DNA of 64,000 nt from Methylobacterium sp. SyP6R (lineage in GTDB: Bacteria > Pseudomonadota > Alphaproteobacteria > Rhizobiales > Beijerinckiaceae): assembly GCF_019216885.1 (NCBI RefSeq), contig NZ_JAAQRC020000001.1, positions 6,316,501 to 6,380,500 on the forward strand, given 5' to 3'. The notes beneath the pieces were generated by a model, which was not told where the DNA came from, did no database searches, and was given only the letters and a program-made list of their open reading frames with translations. The translations under genes were made by a program, and so were the position numbers. This document shows, piece by piece, positions 8,115 to 15,453 of this stretch; the stretch's first letter is position 1, and each line of letters opens with the position of its first letter.

Positions 8115-8920
8115 GCGCCCCCGACATGAGCGGCTTCGTCTCGCCGAACCGCTTCTCGGCCAAGGTCGCGGTGGTGACCGGCGCCGCGCAAGGCATCGGC
8201 CGCGAGGTCGCCTTGCGCCTCGCCCGCGAGGGCGCCGCCCTCCTCCTCACCGATCGCTCGGAGATCGTCGAGGAGACGGCGGCCGAGGCCCGCGACCTCG
8301 GCGCCAAGGCCGCGGTGCAGCTCGCCGATGCCGAGACCTTCGAGGGCTGCGAGAACGTGATGGCCGCCGCCGTCGCCCGGTTCGGCCGGCTCGACGTGCT
8401 GGTCAACAATGTCGGCGGCTCGATCTGGTTCAAGCCGTTCGCGCATTACGCCCCGCACGAGGTCGAGGCCGAGATCCGGCGCTCGCTGTTCCCGACCCTG
8501 TGGTGCTGCCGGGCGGCGCTGCCGCACATGCTGGCGGGCGGCGGGGGCAGCATCGTCAACGTGTCGTCGGTGGCGACGCGAGGCGTGAACCGCGTGCCCT
8601 ACGCCGCCGCCAAGGGCGGGGTGAACGCCCTCACCGCCTGCCTCGCCTTCGAATATGCCGAGCACGGCATCCGGGTGAACGCGGTCGCCCCCGGCGGCAC
8701 CGAGGCGCCGCCCCGGCGCATCGCCCGCAACCCGACCCCGCCGAGCGACCAGGAACGCGCCTGGATCGCCGAGGTGGTGGCCCAGACCAAGGCGTCGAGC
8801 CTGATGCACCGCTACGGCACCACCGCCGAGCAGGCCGCCGCCATCCTGTTCCTCGCCTCCGACGAGGCCTCCTACGTCACCGGCACCGTCCTGCCGGTGG
8901 CCGGCGGCGACCTCGGCTGA
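8111..8920 (+). CDS. benD: 1,6-dihydroxycyclohexa-2,4-diene-1-carboxylate dehydrogenase
   Basis: A 269-residue SDR enzyme that oxidises and decarboxylates the benzoate cis-diol to catechol with NAD. Its motifs are VVTGAAQGIGREVALRL near residue 20, NNVGGSIWFKPF, the catalytic Ser in NVSSVATRGVNR, and YAAAKGGVNAL. The stretch APGGTEAPPRR is typical of BenD/XylL proteins. The ATG lies in the ATGA overlap with benC. Another 290 residues of open frame exist upstream but are the shadow of benC. catA follows after 31 bases, so benABCD-catA can form one transcript. Confidence 0.93.
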   Translation: MSAPDMSGFVSPNRFSAKVAVVTGAAQGIGREVALRLAREGAALLLTDRSEIVEETAAEARDLGAKAAVQLADAETFEGCENVMAAAVARFGRLDVLVNNVGGSIWFKPFAHYAPHEVEAEIRRSLFPTLWCCRAALPHMLAGGGGSIVNVSSVATRGVNRVPYAAAKGGVNALTACLAFEYAEHGIRVNAVAPGGTEAPPRRIARNPTPPSDQERAWIAEVVAQTKASSLMHRYGTTAEQAAAILFLASDEASYVTGTVLPVAGGDLG

Positions 8921-8951
8921 CCCCATCACCCAAGCAAGAGAGGAAACGCCA

Positions 8952-9881
8952 ATGACCACGAAGATCGCCGATTCCGCCGAGGCCCAAGCCCTGTTCGACA
9001 AGGTCGCGGGCCTCTCGACCGATTCCGGCAACCCGCGCATCAAGCAGATCGTGCGCCGCGTCGTCGAGGATGCCTGCCGGATCGTCGAGGATCTCGACGT
9101 GACCCCGAGCGAGTTCTGGACCGCGATGAGCTACCTGACCGAGACCGGCCAGGCCAACGAGTTCGGCCTGCTGATGCCGGGTCTCGGCGTCGAGCACTTC
9201 ATCGATCTGTGCATCGACGCCAAGGAGCGGGCGGCCGGGATCGAGGGCGGCACGCCGCGCACCATCGAGGGCCCGCTCTACGTCGCCGGCGCTCCGCTGG
9301 CGAAGGGCGAGGCGCGCCTCGACGACGACCCGGAGGACGGCGAGGTGCTGATCGTCGAGGGTCAGGTGACGGGTCACGGCGGCGCACCGGTGGCGGGCGC
9401 CATCGTCGATGTCTGGCACGCCAACACGCTCGGCAACTACTCGGTGTTCGACAAGGGCCAGAGCACCTGGAACCTGCGCCGGCGCATCGAGACGGATGGG
9501 GAGGGCCGCTACCGCTTCCGCAGCATCCTGCCGAAGGGCTATGGCTGCCCGCCGCAAGGCCAGACCCAGAAGCTGCTCGACCAGCTCGGCCGCCACGGCC
9601 AGCGCCCGGCCCATATCCACTTCTTCGTCTCCGGCCCCGGCCACCGGCAGCTGACGACGCAGATCAACCTCTCGGACGATCCCTATCTGCACGACGACTT
9701 CGCCTTCGCCACCCGCGACGGGCTGATCGCCGAGGTGGTGCCGGTCACCGATCCGGCGGCGATCGCGGCAGCCGGGCTCGCGGCGCCGTTCTCGACCATC
9801 CGGTTCGACTTCGCGCTCAACCCGGAAGTGGCGCATGCGCCCGACCCGGTGGTGGTGCGGCCGCATGCCGAGGCGGCCTGA
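8952..9881 (+). CDS. catA: Catechol 1,2-dioxygenase
   Basis: A 309-residue intradiol ring-cleaving enzyme converting catechol to cis,cis-muconate. The N-terminal helical dimerisation domain is followed by the catalytic beta-sandwich. The non-haem Fe(III) ligands of the family are recognisable: Tyr in GPLYVAGAP, Tyr in LPKGYGCP, and the two His of RPAHIHFF. The AGAIVDVWHANTLGNYS stretch is typical. AGAGAGGA precedes the ATG at a good distance. The 360-bp gap after it is largely an inverted-repeat element, which separates it from catB. Confidence 0.93.
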   Translation: MTTKIADSAEAQALFDKVAGLSTDSGNPRIKQIVRRVVEDACRIVEDLDVTPSEFWTAMSYLTETGQANEFGLLMPGLGVEHFIDLCIDAKERAAGIEGGTPRTIEGPLYVAGAPLAKGEARLDDDPEDGEVLIVEGQVTGHGGAPVAGAIVDVWHANTLGNYSVFDKGQSTWNLRRRIETDGEGRYRFRSILPKGYGCPPQGQTQKLLDQLGRHGQRPAHIHFFVSGPGHRQLTTQINLSDDPYLHDDFAFATRDGLIAEVVPVTDPAAIAAAGLAAPFSTIRFDFALNPEVAHAPDPVVVRPHAEAA

Positions 9882-9904
9882 AGCGCAACGCCCGCATCCT
9901 CCCC

Positions 9905-10175
9905 CGCACAGGGCCGTCCGGGAAAAGGAAAAGGCGCTGATTTCCCCTCTCCCCGCGGGCGGGGAGAGGCCTGAGCTCCGAAGGGGCTCAGGGAGCCCGT
10001 AGGGCGAGGGTGAGGGGGTCTCTCAGGAAGAGGCCCCTTCGCACCACCCCCTCACCCTCGCTCCGGCTTCGCCTCCGCTTGCTGCGTCTCCTGAACGGAG
10101 ACACAGCCCATTCCCGCCCGCGGGGAGAGGAGAAGACCCGCGCCCTTCTTTACCCGAACAGCCCTGCCGCAGAGG
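9905..10175. repeat. Inverted-repeat element between catA and catB
   Basis: The gap 9882-10241 has no gene. Its outer parts (about 9909-9965 and 10113-10174) are imperfect inverted copies of one another: a CCTTTTCC-type tract, a CCCCGCGGGCGGGG core and a GCCCTG end. Inside are a perfect 15-bp stem (10005-10019 with 10046-10060) and a 7-bp stem (CCTGAGC 9970-9976 with GCTCAGG 9986-9992). A single related half is found at 52829-52900. It looks like a small non-coding mobile palindrome inserted in the operon. Confidence 0.7.
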
Positions 10176-10241
10176 GGGGGAGGGCTCAGAGCCCGCGCTT
10201 CAAGCTCGAACCGACCCCACCCCACACATCCCGAGACCCCC

Positions 10242-11411
10242 ATGCTCGCGAAGAACCAGCTCCACGACGCCGTGCATCAAGCGCCCGCCCGAGACCTCAC
10301 GGTCGCCGACATCCGCACCACGATCGTCGACGTGCCGACGGTGCGGAAGCACAAGCTGTCCCAGACCTCGGTCACCGCCCAGAGCTACGTCATCGTCCAG
10401 TTGCGCCTCGCCAACGGCGTCGAGGGCATCGGCGAGGCGGCGACGCTCGGCGGGCCGCGCTGGAGCGAGGAGAGCGTCGAGGGCATCAAGGCCACCATCG
10501 ACACCTACCTCGCCCCCGCCCTGATCGGTCAGCCGGCCGACCGCTTCGTCGCCGCCGGCGAGCGCCTGGATGCGGCGGCAAAGCGCAACAACGCCGCCAA
10601 GGCGGCCCTGGAGACCGCCCTGTTCGACGCGGTCGGCCAGACCCTCGGCCTGCCGGTATCGGCGCTGCTGGGGGGGGCCGTACGCACGAGCTTCCCGGTC
10701 CTGTGGACGCTCGCCTCCGGCGATCCCGACCAGGAGATCGCGGAAGCGGAAGGAAAGCTCGCGGCACGGCTGCACCGCACCTTCAAGATCAAGATCGGCG
10801 CGCAATCACCCGAGGCCGACCTCGCCCGGCTCACCCGCCTGTCGAAGGCGCTGTCCGAGCGCGCCACCCTGATCGTCGACGCCAACCAGGCCTGGGACGA
10901 GACCACCGCCCGGCGCTGCCTGCCGGTTCTCGCCGATCTCGGCATCGCCCTCGTCGAGCAGCCGCTGCCGGCCTGGAACGTCGCCGGGATGGGCCGCCTG
11001 CGCGCTCAAGGTCGCGTGCCGCCGCTGCTCGCCGACGAATGCGTGTTCACCCCCCACGACATGATGGGCGTCGCGCAAGCCGCCGCGGCGGACGCCGTGT
11101 CGCTCAAGCTCGTCAAGCACGGCGGGCTGGTGGAGCTGCGCAAGGTCGCGGCGGTGGCCGAGGCCGCCGGCATCGGCTTGTACGGCGGCTGCCTGCTCGA
11201 AAGCTCGGTCGGGGCCGCAGCGCATCTCCACGCCTTCGCGACCTTGCGCGATCTCGCCTGGGGCTGCGAGCATTTCGGGCCGCAGATCCTCACCGGCGAC
11301 CTCGTCACCGAGCCGCTCGCCTTCCACGACTTCGCGGTGCACCTGCCCGAGGGCCCCGGCCTCGGCGTGACCCTCGATCCCGACAAGCTGCGCCACTACG
11401 CAAGGAACTGA
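10242..11411 (+). CDS. catB: Muconate cycloisomerase
   Basis: A 389-residue enolase-superfamily enzyme that cyclises cis,cis-muconate to muconolactone. The KxK catalytic lysine motif is seen in HRTFKIKIG (about residue 177). Metal ligands are recognisable in the DANQAWDE region (about 206), in VEQPLPAWN (about 232), and in LLADECVFTP (about 257). The later lysine is in VSLKLVKHGGL. The first 20 residues form an extension rich in polar residues, and a start a few codons in is possible. It stands after the repeat element and four bases before catC, so catBC probably form a separate translation unit or transcript. Confidence 0.92.
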   Translation: MLAKNQLHDAVHQAPARDLTVADIRTTIVDVPTVRKHKLSQTSVTAQSYVIVQLRLANGVEGIGEAATLGGPRWSEESVEGIKATIDTYLAPALIGQPADRFVAAGERLDAAAKRNNAAKAALETALFDAVGQTLGLPVSALLGGAVRTSFPVLWTLASGDPDQEIAEAEGKLAARLHRTFKIKIGAQSPEADLARLTRLSKALSERATLIVDANQAWDETTARRCLPVLADLGIALVEQPLPAWNVAGMGRLRAQGRVPPLLADECVFTPHDMMGVAQAAAADAVSLKLVKHGGLVELRKVAAVAEAAGIGLYGGCLLESSVGAAAHLHAFATLRDLAWGCEHFGPQILTGDLVTEPLAFHDFAVHLPEGPGLGVTLDPDKLRHYARN

Positions 11412-11415
11412 TCCC

Positions 11416-11694
11416 ATGCTGTACTGCGTCGAGATGGACGTCGCGATCCCGCACGGCCTCGATCCCGAATACGTGGCGAATCTGAAGGCCGACGAAAAGG
11501 CGAGAGCCCAGGATCTCCAGCGCCAGGGCAAGTGGGTGCATCTGTGGCGGGTGGCCGGTCGCTACGCCAATATCAGCGTGTTCGACGTCGAGAGCCACGA
11601 CGAACTGCATGACATCCTGTCCGGCCTGCCGCTTTTTCCGTTCATGACGATGCAGGTGACGCCGCTCGCGCGACACCCCTCGGCAATCGGGTGA
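11416..11694 (+). CDS. catC: Muconolactone delta-isomerase
   Basis: A 92-residue protein, the normal length for this decameric enzyme, which shifts the double bond of muconolactone to give 3-oxoadipate enol-lactone. The sequence LYCVEMDVAIP at the start, GKWVHLWRVAGRYANIS in the middle and LPLFPFMTMQVTPLARHPS at the end match the family throughout. It is four bases downstream of catB. The next pathway enzyme, enol-lactone hydrolase (pcaD/catD), is not in this window. Confidence 0.93.
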   Translation: MLYCVEMDVAIPHGLDPEYVANLKADEKARAQDLQRQGKWVHLWRVAGRYANISVFDVESHDELHDILSGLPLFPFMTMQVTPLARHPSAIG

Positions 11695-11732
11695 CGGACG
11701 GCACGATCCCCGGTTCGTGAAACCCTCCGCGC

Positions 11733-11868
11733 CATCCCGGGGCTCGTCGAAGACGAGAACCCGGGATCCAGAACCGCCGACAGTTCGGAACAAGTCGGAA
11801 CGCGCATCGCCTCATCCTGCATCGTCAGCGGTTATGAATTTCGGGTTCCGCTGCGCGGCCCCGGGATG
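11733..11868. repeat. Nested palindromic element after catC
   Basis: The outer arms CATCCCGGGG (11733-11742) and CCCCGGGATG (11859-11868) are perfect inverted copies. Inside are a CTCGTC-GAA-GACGAG hairpin (11743-11757) and a pair AACCCG (11758-11763) with CGGGTT (11842-11847). It resembles the cloverleaf plan of the element at 3696 but has an unrelated sequence. It lies in the catC-transporter gap and could mark the end of the catBC transcript. Confidence 0.65.
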
Positions 11869-11969
11869 ACCCGGTGGGTGAAAGATCTGTCGATGACCTC
11901 GACGATCCCCATGCCACGCGGCGAAAAATCAAAAAGTTACAGAACACTATCCAGGAGGAACCCAACGCC

Positions 11970-13316
11970 ATGCCCACTCCACGCAGCATCGACGTCCAGG
12001 ACGTCATCAACCGCCACGGCGTCTCACGCTTCCAGATGCGGATCGTGCTGCTGTGCTTCCTCGTCGTCGCCATCGACGGGTTCGACACCGCCGCCATCGG
12101 CTACATCGCCCCGGCGCTCCGCAGCCAATGGGGTGTGACCCAGGCGCAGCTGGCGCCGCTGTTCGGGGCCGGCCTGTTCGGCCTGATGATCGGCGCCTTC
12201 CTGTTCGGCCCGCTCGCCGACAGGGTCGGCCGCAAGGGCACGCTGATCGTCACCACCGCCTTCTTCGGACTCGCCAGCCTCGCCTCGGCCTGGTCGACCT
12301 CGATCGAGATGCTGACGATCCTGCGCTTCGTCACGGGCTTGGGGCTCGGCGGCGCGATGCCGAACGCCATCACGCTGACCTCCGAATACTGCCCCGAGCA
12401 CCGCCGCTCGTTTCTCACCATGGCGATGTTCTGCGGCTTCACCGTCGGCTCGGCGCTCGGCGGCTTCGCGGCGGCGCACCTGATCGCCGATTTCGGCTGG
12501 CCCGCGGTGCTGGTGATCGGCGGCGTTCTGCCCCTCGTGCTGGTGCCGGTGCTGATCCTCGGCCTGCCGGAATCGGCGCGCTTCCTCGTGCTCAAGCAGG
12601 CCCCGGCCGAGCGTGTCGCCAAGCTCCTGCGCCGCATCGCTCCGACCGAGGATTTCTCCGGCGCCACTTTCACCGGCATCGCCAAGCCCAAGGGCTCGCC
12701 GATCGGCCAGCTGTTCCAGCCGGGCCTGATCGCCGGCACTTTGTGCCTGTGGCTCACCTTCTTCATGAGCCTCCTGATCTTCTATCTGCTGTCGAGCTGG
12801 CTCCCCACCATCATCAGCAGCGCCGGCCTCACCCTCAAGGAAGCCTCCCTCGTCACCGTGATGCTCGCCACCGGCGGCACCGTCGGCGGGCTGGTGCTGG
12901 GCGCGCTGATGGACCGGGTGAACCCGCACGCGGTGCTCGGCCTGTCCTACCTCGCGGCGGCGGGCTTCGTGGCGCTAATCGGCAGTTCCACCGGCTCGAT
13001 CGCGCTCCTGGTGGTGGCGGTGTTCGGCGCCGGGTTCTGCGTCGCCGGCTCGCAGATCGGCATCAACGCCCTCTCGGCGAGCTACTACCCCACCGCCAAC
13101 CGCGCCACCGGCGTCGCCTGGGCCAACGCGGTCGGCCGCGTCGGCTCGGTGGTCGGCTCGATGATCGGCGCCTCGCTGATCGGGCTCGGCTTCGGCCTGC
13201 CGGCGACCTTCGGCATCGTGGCGGTGCCGGCGCTGATCGCCGCCGCGAGCATCATGCTCAAGGGCCGGCTCGGCACGCCCGCCGCCCGCCTCGCCCCGGC
13301 GCTCCAGAGCACCTGA
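11970..13316 (+). CDS. MFS aromatic acid:H+ symporter (BenK/PcaK-like)
   Basis: A 448-residue transporter of the AAHS family with 12 hydrophobic segments, expected to import benzoate or a related aromatic acid. Signature motifs are DGFDTAAIGYIAPAL in helix 1, PLADRVGRKG in the loop between helices 2 and 3, and LPESARFL after helix 6. I chose the ATG at 11970 because AGGAGG stands 11 bases upstream; the frame is open 32 codons further up without protein-like sequence. The position at the end of ben/cat supports a benzoate substrate. 4-hydroxybenzoate or protocatechuate are alternatives. A terminator-like hairpin follows. Confidence 0.88.
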   Translation: MPTPRSIDVQDVINRHGVSRFQMRIVLLCFLVVAIDGFDTAAIGYIAPALRSQWGVTQAQLAPLFGAGLFGLMIGAFLFGPLADRVGRKGTLIVTTAFFGLASLASAWSTSIEMLTILRFVTGLGLGGAMPNAITLTSEYCPEHRRSFLTMAMFCGFTVGSALGGFAAAHLIADFGWPAVLVIGGVLPLVLVPVLILGLPESARFLVLKQAPAERVAKLLRRIAPTEDFSGATFTGIAKPKGSPIGQLFQPGLIAGTLCLWLTFFMSLLIFYLLSSWLPTIISSAGLTLKEASLVTVMLATGGTVGGLVLGALMDRVNPHAVLGLSYLAAAGFVALIGSSTGSIALLVVAVFGAGFCVAGSQIGINALSASYYPTANRATGVAWANAVGRVGSVVGSMIGASLIGLGFGLPATFGIVAVPALIAAASIMLKGRLGTPAARLAPALQST

Positions 13317-13327
13317 CGCGTCCCCTC

Positions 13328-13358
13328 CCCGCGCGGGCCATGCCCCGCGCGGGTTTCC
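13328..13358 (+). terminator. Terminator after the aromatic acid transporter
   Basis: CCCGCGCGGG (13328-13337) and an identical, self-complementary CCCGCGCGGG (13344-13353) form a 10-bp stem with a six-base loop, followed by TTTCCTC. The short T-run makes this a moderate intrinsic terminator 11 bases after the stop codon. Confidence 0.55.
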
Positions 13359-13389
13359 TCGAATCCGCGCGCCATCCCGGGAGATCGCC

Positions 13390-14637
13390 ATGCCATCGAC
13401 AGCCTCCGCTCCCCGAAAACCCCTGCGCGTCGCCGTGGTCGGCGGCGGCATCGGCGGGCTGACCCTGGGCCTCGCGCTCCGCGCCCACGGCCTGAGGGCC
13501 GCGATCTACGAGCAGGCGGCGGAACTGGCCGAGATCGGCGCCGCCGTGGCGCTCTCGGCCAACGCCACCCGCGAGTTGGAGCGGCTGGGCCTCGGACCGG
13601 CGCTCGCCGCCGTCTCGACCGAGCCAACCGAACTGATCTTTCGCGATGGCCGCAGCGGCGCCCGGGTCGCCGCTCATCCGGTCCGCGACGGCGGCGCCTA
13701 TCGGGCGAAGGTCGGGGCGCCGTATTACGGCGTGCACCGGGCCGACCTTCAGAAGGTCCTGAGCGGGGGGCTCGCCGGCGAGGGCCTGCATCTCGGCCAC
13801 CGCCTCACAGCCCTCGACCAGAACGGCGACGTGATGGCGCTCACCTTCGAGAACGGCGTCGAGGTCGAGGCGGATCTGGTCGTCGGCGGCGACGGCGTGC
13901 GCTCGGCCGTGCGGCGCTGGATCACCGGCGGCGAAAAAGTCCGTTATTCCGGCACCAGCGCCTTCCGGGGCGTGGTGCCGATGGGCCTGCTGCCCTCGCT
14001 CCCCGACCCGCAAGCCATCCAGTTCTGGATGGGGCCGGACGCGCATCTCCTGCACTACGCCATCGGCGGCGAGGCCGATTCCGTCAACTTCTTCGCCGTC
14101 GTCGAGGGGCCGCAGACCTGGACCTGCGAGCGCTGGCTTGCCGGCATCGCGGCGGGCGAGCACCTGGCGGGCTTTGCCGGCTGGCACCCTGCCGTGATCG
14201 AGATGATCGACGCCCTGCCCCAGACCCAGCGCTGGGGACTGTTCGTCACCGACCCCTTGCGGCGCTGGCATCGCGGCCGGGCGGTGCTGATGGGCGACAG
14301 CGCGCATGCCATGCTGCCCCATCACGGCCAGGGCGCCAACACCACGATCGAGGATGCCGTGACCCTGGCGGAGTTGCTCGCCGCGGGCGGGGCGCGGGAC
14401 CTCGACGGGATGATGCGCTGCTACCGGAGCTTGCGACAGGCGCGCACCCGCACGATCCAGCGCAGCGCCTGGGCGACGAACCGGCTGCTGCACCTGCCCG
14501 ATTCCATCGGCCCCGAGGCGCTGGCGCGGCGCGACGCCCGGATGGCGCGTTTCCCAGAAAATTTCGGCTGGATCCACGCCTTCGACGCGCGGGCCGTGGT
14601 CAGGGATGCCATCGCGGGGGAATCGAGAGCCGCCTGA
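13390..14637 (+). CDS. FAD-dependent monooxygenase, salicylate hydroxylase-like
   Basis: A 415-residue single-component flavoprotein of the NahG/PHBH class. It has the GGGIGGLTLGLAL dinucleotide motif at about residues 19-31, the DG motif in VVGGDGVRSAVR (about 158), and the GD motif in VLMGDSAHAMLPHHGQGAN (about 300). Family members hydroxylate aromatic rings, and salicylate 1-hydroxylase yields catechol, which would feed directly into catA here. 3-hydroxybenzoate 6-hydroxylase and related enzymes share these motifs, so the substrate is inferred from position. It lies 73 bases after the transporter, beyond a hairpin. Confidence 0.8.
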   Translation: MPSTASAPRKPLRVAVVGGGIGGLTLGLALRAHGLRAAIYEQAAELAEIGAAVALSANATRELERLGLGPALAAVSTEPTELIFRDGRSGARVAAHPVRDGGAYRAKVGAPYYGVHRADLQKVLSGGLAGEGLHLGHRLTALDQNGDVMALTFENGVEVEADLVVGGDGVRSAVRRWITGGEKVRYSGTSAFRGVVPMGLLPSLPDPQAIQFWMGPDAHLLHYAIGGEADSVNFFAVVEGPQTWTCERWLAGIAAGEHLAGFAGWHPAVIEMIDALPQTQRWGLFVTDPLRRWHRGRAVLMGDSAHAMLPHHGQGANTTIEDAVTLAELLAAGGARDLDGMMRCYRSLRQARTRTIQRSAWATNRLLHLPDSIGPEALARRDARMARFPENFGWIHAFDARAVVRDAIAGESRAA

Positions 14638-15138
14638 TTCCACCGCCCGCAGGCACTGCAGCCAGGTGCTTGCCGGCGGGGACGGAGAGGCTGCCGCTGC
14701 GCGGCGGCCTTGGCGCACGAACACCCCTTTTCTTGAAAAGCCATTTCATTTCATCGATTTCATATGACTAGGCCGAATGCCGGCGCACGAGTCTTTGTGC
14801 GTAGGCCTCCGGCGACGAGCTGTGCGATGGCCTGTCGATCTAAGATTGCGATCCGCCATCATCGCGTCGATCGTAGACGGATGGCAAGACCATTCCAGCG
14901 TCTCATAGTGAACGAAGCGACTATCGAGGATATGCAGACTGCATGAATTTCATGCTTATCGATTTATAACTCACGTCTTGTTGTGTTTATCCGGAAAAAA
15001 CTCAGCGCCACCGGCCTTAGGCGAGCCACAACCGCTACGCGAGAGGCAACCGAGAGATCCGGCTCGCGGCCACCCCCATCCGGCCTAGGCTGTAAGCCCG
15101 AATTTTTATAACATAGAGCAAGTACTACTTGCGCGAGC
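14638..15138. other. AT-richer intergenic region with two short palindromes
   Basis: About 500 bases with no convincing gene, visibly less GC-rich than its surroundings. Two perfect 15-base dyads are present: GCATGAA-T-TTCATGC at 14941-14955 and GCAAGTA-C-TACTTGC at 15118-15132. The second sits six bases before the ATG of the next gene and just after TATAAC (15106-15111), a plausible -10 box. A 60-codon open frame at 14764-14946 has codon use unlike a gene. Confidence 0.5.
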
Positions 15139-15435
15139 ATGATCCTGGCATATGACGCGACGACGGCCGCCAAGGGCCGTCCCCCCACCCCTCCCCGTGC
15201 CGCGGAGCTGCTCGCGCATGTCCTGCGCGACCTCGCCTTGTCCTACGAGGCCGAGTGCCCGGGGGGGTTCGCGCGCTTCCGGCAAGCCCTGTCGGTCGAA
15301 TCGCTCGCGGTCATCGCCCGCTTCAGCGGTTCGGCGGCGAGCGACGAAGCGGCGCTTGCCCTGGCGCGCCAGGTGCACGAGACGCTGCTCGACGTCGAGG
15401 AAGACGTCTGGGCGCTCCACACCGCCGCGCACTGA
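15139..15435 (+). CDS. Small protein of unknown function
   Basis: A 98-residue acidic, mostly helical protein that I do not recognise. Third codon positions are strongly GC, as in real genes here, and the composition (alanine- and leucine-rich helices around AAELLAHVLRDLALSYEAE and EAALALARQVHETLLDVEED) looks like a compact helical bundle. There is no signal peptide or membrane segment. No clear Shine-Dalgarno sequence is seen. A 15-base dyad overlaps the likely promoter, suggesting a dedicated repressor or activator. It is convergent with the ABC exporter gene, 18 bases apart. Confidence 0.6.
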   Translation: MILAYDATTAAKGRPPTPPRAAELLAHVLRDLALSYEAECPGGFARFRQALSVESLAVIARFSGSAASDEAALALARQVHETLLDVEEDVWALHTAAH

Positions 15436-15453
15436 TCGCCCTTCAAGGCCAGC

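Noticed and set aside
13258..14724. Long minus-strand frame opposite the flavoprotein monooxygenase
   Set aside because: The plus-strand protein has all flavoprotein motifs, and the antisense product has none.
14764..14946. 60-codon plus-strand frame in the AT-richer gap
   Set aside because: Codon use is unlike local genes, there is no ribosome site, and no family is recognised.
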